Source: Nitrospira sp. (GTDB taxonomy: Bacteria > Nitrospirota > Thermodesulfovibrionia > Thermodesulfovibrionales > SM23-35). Taken from it: a stretch of DNA of 25,660 nt. The notes under the pieces were generated by a model. That model worked only from the letters and a program-made list of their open reading frames with translations. It was not told the DNA's origin and ran no database searches. The stretch is taken from contig VGWY01000007.1 of NCBI GenBank assembly GCA_016873575.1, positions 1 through 25,660 on the forward strand, written 5' to 3'. Positions 13,558 to 20,790 of the stretch are shown here, piece by piece. Each line of letters starts with the position of its first letter. The stretch's first letter is position 1. A program made the position numbers and the translations under genes.

Positions 13558-14748
13558 CTAAGCGACTCCGCGAATCTCTTTTATCCTCTTTATCAGGAGT
13601 GGCACAATTTTATAAAGATCACCAACAATCCCATAGGTTGCTACATTGAATATAGGAGCTTCTGGATTTTTGTTTATCGCAATAATGATGTCTGAGGACT
13701 GCATGCCAACAAGATGTTGAACAGCACCTGATATCCCGCATGCAAAATAAAGTTTAGGACATACCGTCTTTCCTGTTTGCCCTACCTGGTGGCGATAAGG
13801 GATCCATCCCGAATCCACAGCAGCCCTCGAGGCGCCAACAGCACCTCCGAGGAGGCCAGCAAGTTCCTCAAGAAGCTTGAAACCCTTTGGATCTCCGAGC
13901 CCTCTGCCACCAGAGACAATAATGTCTACCTCCTGGAGATTAATCGCTATATCGGAAATCTCTTTTATTGAATCGATAACCTTTGTTCTTGAAGATATAT
14001 TGTCAGCGTTGACAGGTATGATTTCCCCTCTTCTGTCTGCTTTATATTCTCCCCGTTTCATGACCCTCGGCCTTACTGTAGCCATCTGTGGTCTATGATT
14101 CGGACAGAGAATTGTTGCCATGATATTTCCGCCAAATGCTGGCCGTATCTGGAGCAGGTTTCCTGTCTCCTTATCAATAGCAAGTGATGTGCAGTCTGCT
14201 GTCAGGCCTGTCCTGAGCCTTGCTGCAACTCGCGGGATGAATGAGCGACCAATGGGTGTTGCACCTGCGATAACAATCTCCGGCCTGTATGTCGTGATAA
14301 GGCCAGAAAGAAGCTGTGTATATGGCTCATCATTGAATCTCTCAAAGATAGGGTCATCACAAAAATAGACCTTATCAGCTCCACACTTAATCAGTTCTTC
14401 TGCTTCATTTTTCGTAGAGCCGAAAAACACTGCTGAAAGTTCCACATGAAGATCATCAGCAAGTCTTCTGCCAGCACCTAAAAGTTCATATGCAATAGAT
14501 GCAACCTTACCACCCCTCTGTTCTGCAAATATCCAGACACCCTTTCCTTCCTGTACTGTTTTCGGTTCTTCTGCTTCTTCTATCTCTATAATCGCACCTT
14601 CAGGACAGACGGACAGACATGCCTTGCATGCATTGCAGTATTCGTTGATAAATGCCTTGTCATCTTTTATGACAATTGCTTCAAATGGGCATGAGGACAA
14701 ACACTCTTCACAACCTGCACACTTATCTCTATTGACAATTATACGCAT
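13558..14748 (-). CDS. etfA: Electron transfer flavoprotein alpha subunit with N-terminal 2[4Fe-4S] ferredoxin domain
   Basis: 396 aa, longer than plain EtfA (about 320) because residues 1-60 form a bacterial ferredoxin with two CxxCxxCxxxC clusters: C10, C13, C16, C20 and C38, C41, C44, C48. The remainder is EtfA: a domain I with GVWIFAEQRGGKVASIAYELLGAGRRLAD, and the C-terminal FAD-binding segment IVSGGRGLGDPKGFKLLEELA...GASRAAVDSGWIPYRHQVGQTGKTVCPKLYFACGISGAVQHLVG. It pairs with EtfB to carry electrons between dehydrogenases and ferredoxin or quinone. Ferredoxin-fused EtfA occurs in anaerobes, where some complexes confurcate or bifurcate electrons. It overlaps etfB by ten bases. No acyl-CoA or lactate dehydrogenase lies nearby, so the partner enzyme is unknown. 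Confidence 0.95.
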   Translation of the reverse strand: MRIIVNRDKCAGCEECLSSCPFEAIVIKDDKAFINEYCNACKACLSVCPEGAIIEIEEAEEPKTVQEGKGVWIFAEQRGGKVASIAYELLGAGRRLADDLHVELSAVFFGSTKNEAEELIKCGADKVYFCDDPIFERFNDEPYTQLLSGLITTYRPEIVIAGATPIGRSFIPRVAARLRTGLTADCTSLAIDKETGNLLQIRPAFGGNIMATILCPNHRPQMATVRPRVMKRGEYKADRRGEIIPVNADNISSRTKVIDSIKEISDIAINLQEVDIIVSGGRGLGDPKGFKLLEELAGLLGGAVGASRAAVDSGWIPYRHQVGQTGKTVCPKLYFACGISGAVQHLVGMQSSDIIIAINKNPEAPIFNVATYGIVGDLYKIVPLLIKRIKEIRGVA

Positions 14749-15521
14749 TTGATCTGCCTCAATTCCCGAATTAATGCATCTACTATTTCTTCTGGTTTAC
14801 CTTCAAGCATCTTTTTGCCCGACCGTGGCTCAGGTGTGAATATATTTTTGACCTGTGTTGGTGACCCTTTCAGGCCAAGTTTGTCCTCATCTCCCATGAT
14901 ATCAGCTTTCCCCCATTTCATTATTTCTGCCTTTTTTGCTGCCATTTTACCCTTCAATGATGGCAATCGGGGTTCATTCAGCTCTTTTACCACGGTCAGA
15001 AGTACCGGAAGGCTTGATTCAACAATATCATACCCTTCATCCATTAGTCTCTGGATCCTTATAGAGTTCTGTGTAATATCCTCTACCTTTCTTATATAAG
15101 AGATATGCGGGATATTGAGAAACTCTGCTGTTTCAGGGCCTACCTGTGCTGTATCACCATCTATTGCCTGTTTACCACATATGATGATGTCAGCACCACA
15201 TTTTCTTATGGCCATTGATAATGTATACGACGTAGCCCATGTATCAGATCCAGCGAATGCCCTGTCTGAAAGAAGTATTGCATCATCAGCACCCATTGAT
15301 ATTGCTTCACGCAATGCTGTTTCAGCCTGTGGAGGTCCCATTGTTATCACGGTAACAGTACCTCCAACCTTTTCCCGTATCTGCAATCCTGCCTCAAGTG
15401 CATGCATATCATACGGATTGATAATACTCGGAACCCCTTCCCGTATTAGGGTTCCTGTTTCCGGATTAATCCTCACCTCAGCGGTATCAGGTACCTGTTT
15501 GATACACACAATGATTTTCAT
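14739..15521 (-). CDS. etfB: Electron transfer flavoprotein beta subunit
   Basis: 260-aa EtfB. The signatures are MKIIVCIKQVPDTAEVRINPETGTL, NPYDMHALEAGLQIREKVGGTVTVITMGPPQAETALREAISMGADDAILLSDR, IIICGKQAIDGDTAQVGPETAEFL and LPVLLTVVKELNEPRLPSLKGKMAAKK. The C-terminal arm GLKGSPTQVKNIFTPEPRSG is of the type found in anaerobe EtfB proteins, including those in electron-bifurcating complexes; whether this one bifurcates cannot be told from sequence reading alone. It is first in the operon and its 3' end overlaps etfA. A modest AGGTAG ribosome site precedes the ATG, and a putative promoter lies at 15555-15582. Confidence 0.95.
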   Translation of the reverse strand: MKIIVCIKQVPDTAEVRINPETGTLIREGVPSIINPYDMHALEAGLQIREKVGGTVTVITMGPPQAETALREAISMGADDAILLSDRAFAGSDTWATSYTLSMAIRKCGADIIICGKQAIDGDTAQVGPETAEFLNIPHISYIRKVEDITQNSIRIQRLMDEGYDIVESSLPVLLTVVKELNEPRLPSLKGKMAAKKAEIMKWGKADIMGDEDKLGLKGSPTQVKNIFTPEPRSGKKMLEGKPEEIVDALIRELRQIKCV

Positions 15522-15554
15522 AAAAGATTCTACCTGAAGTTGATAAAGTCTATT

Positions 15555-15582
15555 ATTTTACCACATTTTTAGTACTTCAAAA
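15555..15582 (-). promoter_or_regulatory. Putative promoter of etfB-etfA-fabD
   Basis: On the minus strand TGGTAAAAT gives an extended -10 (TAAAAT at 15555-15560), and TTTTGA at 15577-15582 is a weak -35 with a 16-base spacer. It lies about 34 bases before the etfB ATG and directly downstream of the hairpin that ends the previous operon. Confidence 0.45.
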
Positions 15583-15588
15583 TAAACT

Positions 15589-15631
15589 ATACTGGGAAGG
15601 GGGGTGCGGACTGAGACATCCTTCCCAGTAT
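15589..15631 (-). terminator. Terminator-like hairpin with perfect 12-bp stem
   Basis: ATACTGGGAAGG (15589-15600) is the exact reverse complement of CCTTCCCAGTAT (15620-15631), around a 19-base loop. On the minus strand it follows the DUF4412 gene stop by about 16 bases and is followed by the T-rich AGTTTATTTTG. This fits termination of the corA-DUF4412 operon before etfB. The loop is large for a classic terminator, so a regulatory hairpin is also possible. Confidence 0.65.
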
Positions 15632-15647
15632 CTGTCTTGGGATAAAA

Positions 15648-16310
15648 TTATTCCTTAGGGCCTTTTCTTTTCATTCTCTCCATCTGCTTCAACATACCCC
15701 CCATTCCCATTACCTCTTGCATGGTGTTTACCTTTTTAAAATTAGCAGGGACTTCAAACATAGATGCCCTGGCAGCGCCAACCTTAATCTCTTTGATCTC
15801 GGTGACCATCTTATCTAAACCACCATGTCGTTTATCTGGAGGAATAATCATCTCATTCCTGATAGGCAATCCTCCAAGGTCCTGAGCCTCCCAGATGATT
15901 GCCCTGTATTTTTCGGCTGGCTTATCTTTTAGATAAAATGTCGTATCGTATTTGATGCACGGATGACCATCAATGGTTTCTGATCCTATCTTCTTCTTCT
16001 CAAAAACTACCCGCGGGTCATAGACAGAGGGAGTATCTTCCTTATAACCCTGTTCCATATAGGTCTTATTGACCGTTGACATCATGATCGTCTTCCTTGA
16101 GTCCATCAGGGATATGGTTACCATCCCCTCCATCATGGGATTTTCCATTCGTGTCTTGTTGCCCATCTTGGCCATAGGCATCACCATGCCCTGCATAACC
16201 ATCTTGGCAGTAAAATTATCAGGCGGAGCAGCAAAAACAGAGCCTGCGATGAATAAAATGCATATCGAGAAACACACGAAAATCAGTTTTTGAATACTTC
16301 TTCTTTCCAT
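15648..16310 (-). CDS. Exported DUF4412-like protein
   Basis: 220 aa from the ATG at 16308-16310, chosen because GGAGG lies five bases upstream and a classic signal peptide follows (basic MERRSIQK, hydrophobic LIFVCFSICILFIAGSVFA, cleavage before APPDNF). Upstream in-frame ATGs would bury this signal and overlap corA. The mature part has the LolA-like beta-sheet pattern of DUF4412 proteins: NFTAKMVMQGM, then a metal-poor Met-rich strand region, TVNKTYMEQGY, GSETIDGHPCIKYDTTFYLKDK, AIIWEAQDLGGLPIRNEM and FEVPANFKKV. The Met-rich tail (MQEVMGMGGMLKQMERMKRK) is unusual. It is likely periplasmic; the role is unknown. It follows corA after 14 bases. Confidence 0.8.
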   Translation of the reverse strand: MERRSIQKLIFVCFSICILFIAGSVFAAPPDNFTAKMVMQGMVMPMAKMGNKTRMENPMMEGMVTISLMDSRKTIMMSTVNKTYMEQGYKEDTPSVYDPRVVFEKKKIGSETIDGHPCIKYDTTFYLKDKPAEKYRAIIWEAQDLGGLPIRNEMIIPPDKRHGGLDKMVTEIKEIKVGAARASMFEVPANFKKVNTMQEVMGMGGMLKQMERMKRKGPKE

Positions 16311-16324
16311 AATTTCCTCCCTTT

Positions 16325-17392
16325 CTATAACCATTTCTTCCTCTTGAAATAAAACACCATTGATACACCGATGGAAACCATAACAAGCGAAATCAATGGA
16401 TAACCCCATCGCCATTCAAGCTCTGGCATATATTTGAAATTCATGCCATAAACACCTGCCAGAAATGTGAGTGGCATAAAAATCGTAGCAATAATTGTCA
16501 ATACCTTCATCACCTCGTTAATCCTGTTACTGATACTCGAGAGGTAAATATCAAGCATCCCTGAGAGGATATCACGGAATGTTTCGATCGTATCTATTAC
16601 CTGAATTGTGTGGTCGTATACATCTCTCAGGTACATTCGTGTAGTCCCTTTGAATAATGGAGATTCTCCCCGTTCCATGGCACTGATGACCTCACGCAGG
16701 GGCCAGACGGATTTCCGTAAAAAAATCATCTCACGTTTTAAATTATGGAATGCCTGTAAGGTTTTCGGCGTTGGATTAGATACCAATTCTTCTTCTGTGA
16801 ATTCTATCTTTTCGCCAAGTTTTTCGAGGATGATGAAATACGTGTCAACGATCGAATCTATCAATGCATAAGCAAGATAGTCTGACCCCATCTTCCGCAT
16901 ACGACTTTTCTCATTCCTGATTCGTTCTCTCAATGCATTAAAAACGTCGCCTTTGATCCCTTCCTGGAAAGAGATGACGAAATTATTACCAAGGATCATA
17001 CTTATCTGTTCTGTGATGATGCCATTCGTTTTCTCGTCGTAATACAACATTTTTAAAACAATATACATATACTCGCCATAATCCTCTACCTTCGGGCGTT
17101 GGTCTGTGTTCAGGATATCTTCCAGTACGAGTGGATGCAATCCAAAGCAGTTACCGAATTGTTCTAAGGTCTCAATATTTGAAATACCTTCTATGTTTAT
17201 CCATTTTATAGTCGTACTGTCTTTATAGGGAATGCATTCATCAATCTTTTCTAATTCTCTTTCCTGCAGGTGTGTCTCATCATAGTCAATGATGGTAATC
17301 TTCGTTACTTCGATCCTTTTTTCACCAATATGAACAAGGGTGCCAGGTGGAAGGCCAACCTTTTTAGCTCGACCCTTTAAAAGTTTAGACAT
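16325..17392 (-). CDS. corA: CorA family magnesium/cobalt transporter
   Basis: 355-aa inner-membrane divalent-cation channel. The N-terminal two thirds are cytoplasmic (WINIEGISNIETLEQFGNCF, VLEDILNTDQRPKVEDYGEYMYIVLKML), followed by the long helix with MIFLRKSVWPLREVIS and VYDHTIQVIDTIETFRDILSGMLDIYLSSISNRINEVMKVLT. Two membrane helices follow (TIIATIFMPLTFLAGVYGMNF and YPLISLVMVSIGVSMVFYF), with the selectivity motif YGMNF between them and a basic tail (KRKKWL), as in CorA pentamers. It lies 32 bases after the unknown 17425-17814 gene and 14 bases before the DUF4412 gene. There is no convincing Shine-Dalgarno directly before the ATG. Confidence 0.95.
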   Translation of the reverse strand: MSKLLKGRAKKVGLPPGTLVHIGEKRIEVTKITIIDYDETHLQERELEKIDECIPYKDSTTIKWINIEGISNIETLEQFGNCFGLHPLVLEDILNTDQRPKVEDYGEYMYIVLKMLYYDEKTNGIITEQISMILGNNFVISFQEGIKGDVFNALRERIRNEKSRMRKMGSDYLAYALIDSIVDTYFIILEKLGEKIEFTEEELVSNPTPKTLQAFHNLKREMIFLRKSVWPLREVISAMERGESPLFKGTTRMYLRDVYDHTIQVIDTIETFRDILSGMLDIYLSSISNRINEVMKVLTIIATIFMPLTFLAGVYGMNFKYMPELEWRWGYPLISLVMVSIGVSMVFYFKRKKWL

Positions 17393-17424
17393 ATCGTATT
17401 ATCACTCTACCCTTTCTGAAATCC

Positions 17425-17814
17425 TCATAAATTGTTTATATCATCTTGAGAAATGACGTGTAAATGAATCCTCTCGTCTTTATCAACGGTGTCAAATAAA
17501 GTATCCGCAGCTTGTTTTATTTCGTCCAATCTATCAGTAACCATCACAAGGCGGAATCTGTTCAATTTCAAACTGTCTCTTTCATTTCTCCCCATGCTAA
17601 CCAATAATGGCACAATATCTTTCAGAGAATCTGGATTATTCGCTTCTATGACATATATCAGAAGCCTGTTCCCAATATTTATTTTCCTGCTCAATACAAT
17701 GTCATCCTGTAATCGAATATTCGACTGACAATTTATGTATTGAAATACCTCATCAGGACAGGTACAACCCAGGGTCTGTTTTATAAAGGTTTTTATGTTT
17801 TCATTCTGTATCAT
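17425..17814 (-). CDS. Conserved-looking cytoplasmic protein of unknown function, 129 aa
   Basis: No family was recognised with confidence. The N-terminus has a CTCP motif (TLGCTCPDEVFQYINCQ) with a third nearby cysteine, and the rest is an alternating strand-helix pattern (NRLLIYVIEAN, NRFRLVMVTDRLDEIKQAADTLF, RIHLHVISQDD), like a small alpha/beta domain. It has no signal peptide or membrane segment. It heads the operon with corA and the DUF4412 gene. The ATG lacks a Shine-Dalgarno and lies 14 bases from an extended -10 box, so the mRNA leader would be very short. A redox or metal-related role is only a guess from the cysteines. Confidence 0.7.
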   Translation of the reverse strand: MIQNENIKTFIKQTLGCTCPDEVFQYINCQSNIRLQDDIVLSRKINIGNRLLIYVIEANNPDSLKDIVPLLVSMGRNERDSLKLNRFRLVMVTDRLDEIKQAADTLFDTVDKDERIHLHVISQDDINNL

Positions 17815-17828
17815 AATGCAACGTTATT

Positions 17829-17837
17829 ATTATACCA
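17829..17837 (-). promoter_or_regulatory. Extended -10 promoter upstream of the 17425-17814 gene
   Basis: TGGTATAAT on the minus strand (TATAAT at 17829-17834 with the TG at 17836-17837) lies 14 bases before the ATG. Transcription would start about seven bases before the start codon, leaving no room for a Shine-Dalgarno. No good -35 box is seen. Confidence 0.5.
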
Positions 17838-17851
17838 GAGCATTAATCAAA

Positions 17852-17874
17852 CATCATAAGTGAGAGGGATGATG
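17852..17874 (-). terminator. Weak hairpin after the hydrogenase operon
   Basis: CATCAT and ATGATG form a 6-bp stem in the 67-base gap behind the hydrogenase large-subunit stop, followed on the minus strand by TTTGATT. It could end the hydrogenase transcript. The stem is short and AT-rich, so the call is tentative. Confidence 0.3.
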
Positions 17875-17881
17875 AGTTATT

Positions 17882-19210
17882 TCATTTATTCACAAACCTG
17901 ATATTGAGAAGATGTGTTGAGCAAGAGATACAAGGGTCATAGGATCGGACAAGCATTTCAATTGCAAGGGTTATTTCCTCATCACCCTTGTCGAGAATCT
18001 CGGGAACCAATTTCATCATATCGTACTCGATATTACCGGTGTTCTGACTTGTCGGGATGACACAATTAGCGTTTGTGATAATGCCATTTTCATCTGTCTG
18101 ATAATTATGGAACAGGATACCTCTGGGGACTTCGACTGCACCCACACCGTTACCAGCCCTCACAGGAATATTGCTTTGCTCATTCAATCCAATCACGATT
18201 TCCTCGTCATAATGTAAAGAAGTATTTTTTAAGTCCTCTACAATAGATATTGCATCTTCAAGACAATGGACACTCTCGACTAATTGTGCCGCAGTGTTAA
18301 GATAGGGGTTGATGCATTTAGGTTTCAGTCCTACCGCAGTGGCTACTTCTTTTGCCTTTGGGTGGAGCTTTTCAGAATTCAGATTAAATCTTGCAAGAGC
18401 GCCCACCGCATATGATTCTCTACTGAGCCTGGCATGTTTTGCTGAAGAATAAGGGACTACAAACTCATTGGTAATTCTCTTATAATCTTTTTTATTCATT
18501 CGAACACCGTCTGTAGAACCGATATCACCTATTAACAAAGGATATTCACCATCATCGTTTACAAGTGCTACATATTCAGTATCCCGTTCGAATTCGGGAA
18601 ACTTCAGTTTCGCAGCTAACTCTACTGTTGCGTCCATATCAGTTCTCATCCTCTTGAGCATACCAAGCATTGCGTCTAAGTCACTCTGCCCCGGGAGTTT
18701 TGTAAATCCACCCACAATTGCAGATATGGGGTGTACATGCCTGCCAACCAGGATATCACACATATCATTACAGGTCTTTTTCATGCGTAAGGCCCTGCGT
18801 ACAACTTCATTGTGACTGTTTATAAGAGGGACAAAACTCTTAACACCCAATAGGTCAGGAGCTACTAACAGATAGATATGCAAAATATGACTGTCGAGCA
18901 TCTCAAGGTGTAGAAGGAGTCTCCTCAGTTTTATAGTCTGTTCTGTTGGTGTGATGCCAAGGGCATCTTCTGCTGCCTGGATCGAAGCAAGTGTATGCCC
19001 GCATGCACAAATACCGCAGATTCTGCTGGTGATATGTTGAGCTTCAAATATCGAGCGGCCTCGCAACATTCCTTCAAAAAAACGCGGAGCCTCGACAATA
19101 TCCAGACGGCAGGTATCTAATTTTCCTTCCTTGACATTGATAACAATATTCCCATGCCCTTCAACCCTTGTCAGGTATTCAACATTGATATTTATATTTC
19201 TTTTATCCAT
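17882..19210 (-). CDS. hydA: [NiFe] hydrogenase large (alpha) subunit, group 3b type
   Basis: 442-aa catalytic subunit that binds the NiFe(CN)2CO site through two cysteine pairs: C65 and C68 in TSRICGICACGH, and C427 and C430 in DPCISCSTH near the C-terminus. The N-terminal VEYLTRVEGHG and VEAPRFFEGMLRGRS are typical of group 3 enzymes. After the conserved H433 only nine residues remain (LLNIRFVNK), the position where maturation endopeptidases cut. The ATG at 19208-19210 is preferred to a TTG three codons upstream; both lie at the hydD stop. It is the last gene of a hydB-hydG-hydD-hydA operon, the order known for the cytosolic NADP-linked hydrogenase/sulfhydrogenase of Pyrococcus. No hyp genes or endopeptidase are in the window. 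Confidence 0.95.
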   Translation of the reverse strand: MDKRNININVEYLTRVEGHGNIVINVKEGKLDTCRLDIVEAPRFFEGMLRGRSIFEAQHITSRICGICACGHTLASIQAAEDALGITPTEQTIKLRRLLLHLEMLDSHILHIYLLVAPDLLGVKSFVPLINSHNEVVRRALRMKKTCNDMCDILVGRHVHPISAIVGGFTKLPGQSDLDAMLGMLKRMRTDMDATVELAAKLKFPEFERDTEYVALVNDDGEYPLLIGDIGSTDGVRMNKKDYKRITNEFVVPYSSAKHARLSRESYAVGALARFNLNSEKLHPKAKEVATAVGLKPKCINPYLNTAAQLVESVHCLEDAISIVEDLKNTSLHYDEEIVIGLNEQSNIPVRAGNGVGAVEVPRGILFHNYQTDENGIITNANCVIPTSQNTGNIEYDMMKLVPEILDKGDEEITLAIEMLVRSYDPCISCSTHLLNIRFVNK

Positions 19211-19211
19211 A

Positions 19212-19952
19212 TTAACCAAGCTCCCTGCATTTGTTATACATGTTCATTTTATTCAAAATCAGATCCATAGGAATTTTATATTTTGCCAGCACGTCCTGCG
19301 CACCTTTCTCGTTCGGGTTACTCACCATGCCCCTGCAACCGTAACAGATATTACAGTTGTTTATGCACCAGGCATTACACCCTGCCCTTGTCACAGGGCC
19401 AAGACAGGTAACTTTTCTGTCATACATACAAACATTCTCATTCAGCTTGCATTCAACGCAAACAGGGTAGTCAGGCACATAATAAGGGATACCCTGTAAA
19501 ACTGCCTTTAGAACTGCAACAAATTCCGGTATATAGACAGGACAACCATTGACGAAATAATCAACCTTGACTATCTGGTGAACAGCTTTGGTCATTTCTG
19601 TCGGAAAGAACCGATAACTATCTCCGTATACATACTTCCTGATATCATCAAGGTTGAAATTGTTCTTCATACCGTTTACCCCGCCGATAGTTGCACAGGA
19701 ACCATACGCGATTACAATCTTTGCTTTTTTCCGTATCTTCTGTATTCTCTTGACTGCATGGGGATTGGTAATACTTCCTTCTACGATGGCGATGTCCAGG
19801 TTCTTACCCCACTTTTCTGACATGACTTCTCTCCATTCAACTACATCTATCGATCCAAGGACATCTAACACATCTTCTCCAATGTTAGCAATCTGCAACT
19901 GGCATCCTTCACAGCAAGCAAAATCGAAAATACCAACCTTTGGTTTCTTCAT
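19212..19952 (-). CDS. hydD: [NiFe] hydrogenase small (delta) subunit
   Basis: 246 aa from the ATG at 19950-19952, just after the hydG stop with GAGG nine bases upstream; an earlier ATG at 19967 overlaps hydG. The proximal cluster ligands are visible: CEGCQ (C14, C17), YGSCATIGG and VNGCPVYIPE. The C-terminal part adds further cysteines (PVCVECKLNENVC, VTCLGPVTRAGC, NAWCINNCNICYGCRG), as in group 3 small subunits, which carry three [4Fe-4S] clusters. There is no Tat signal, so the enzyme is cytoplasmic. It passes electrons between HydA and the HydB/HydG electron-transfer module. Its stop overlaps the region of the hydA start. Confidence 0.94.
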   Translation of the reverse strand: MKKPKVGIFDFACCEGCQLQIANIGEDVLDVLGSIDVVEWREVMSEKWGKNLDIAIVEGSITNPHAVKRIQKIRKKAKIVIAYGSCATIGGVNGMKNNFNLDDIRKYVYGDSYRFFPTEMTKAVHQIVKVDYFVNGCPVYIPEFVAVLKAVLQGIPYYVPDYPVCVECKLNENVCMYDRKVTCLGPVTRAGCNAWCINNCNICYGCRGMVSNPNEKGAQDVLAKYKIPMDLILNKMNMYNKCRELG

Positions 19953-19953
19953 A

Positions 19954-20790
19954 CTAAAAAGCCTCATTCAGGTTTTTGATTTGTTCATAATGAAAGACCG
20001 GTCCATCCTGACAAACGTAGAGATTCTGAATCTGGCAGCGGCCGCATTTTCCATTCCCGCATTTCATATTACGTTCAAAGGATAAGAGTATCTGCCGCTC
20101 TGGAATCCCCTTTGCTATAAGCTCTTTTATCACAAAGTTATACATAATTGGCGGTCCGACTACTGCAGCAAATGTTCTTGAGGGTTCGATATCAACACCG
20201 GGCATGAGCGTTGTAATCACTCCAACATTTCCTGCCCAATCAGGGTCTGCACGGTCTACTGTACAGGCATAATGTAGATCAGTGCGCTCATTCCAGTATT
20301 CAAGTTCATCGCTGAAGAGCATGTCCTTTGGTTCTTTGCATCCAAATAAAATATGAACCTTTCCGAAATCACGGCGGTTATCAAGGACATACTGAATCAG
20401 GGACCGTAAAGGTGCAATGCCCAAACCGCCTGCTATAATCAATAAATCATTCCCTTCGAGGATTCTTACAGGGAAGCCTTTACCATATGGACCCCTTATG
20501 CCTATCACATCTCCTGCTTTTAACTTATGTAGACTTCTGGTAACTTTGCCGACAGCCCTTATACATAAATCAAAGGAATCACGTTTTGCAGGAGATGAAC
20601 AGACGGAAATGGGAACCTCCCCGATACCCAAGAGAGAGACCATAATAAACTGGCCTGGTTCGTAATCAAGTCTCTCTCCATCCATCAATGCTATCTCAAA
20701 AAACTTTTCATTCGCTGTCAACTTTTTCGTTTGCAGGATTTTAGCCTTTTTTAATCTATAGCTTGAATCTTTTATAGCCACTTTTTCCAT
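19954..20790 (-). CDS. hydG: Hydrogenase gamma subunit: FAD/NAD(P)-binding oxidoreductase
   Basis: 278-aa ferredoxin-NADP+ reductase-type protein. The FAD site is in DYEPGQFIMVSLLGIGEVPISVCSSP, the NAD(P) site in LLIIAGGLGIAPLRSLIQYVLDNR, and a C-terminal [2Fe-2S] site has cysteines in MKCGNGKCGRCQ and VCQDG. In the Pyrococcus-type hydrogenase this subunit exchanges hydride with NADP(H), and in some enzymes it also takes part in reduction of sulfur compounds. Its start overlaps hydB by 19 bases. It could be mistaken for the sulfite reductase or dihydroorotate dehydrogenase electron-transfer subunit (PyrK), but the position between hydB and hydD fixes the role. Confidence 0.93.
   Translation of the reverse strand: MEKVAIKDSSYRLKKAKILQTKKLTANEKFFEIALMDGERLDYEPGQFIMVSLLGIGEVPISVCSSPAKRDSFDLCIRAVGKVTRSLHKLKAGDVIGIRGPYGKGFPVRILEGNDLLIIAGGLGIAPLRSLIQYVLDNRRDFGKVHILFGCKEPKDMLFSDELEYWNERTDLHYACTVDRADPDWAGNVGVITTLMPGVDIEPSRTFAAVVGPPIMYNFVIKELIAKGIPERQILLSFERNMKCGNGKCGRCQIQNLYVCQDGPVFHYEQIKNLNEAF

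Noticed and set aside
19954..20790. PyrK or anaerobic sulfite reductase subunit B
   Set aside because: The fold is shared, but the position between hydB and the hydrogenase small subunit identifies it as the hydrogenase gamma subunit.
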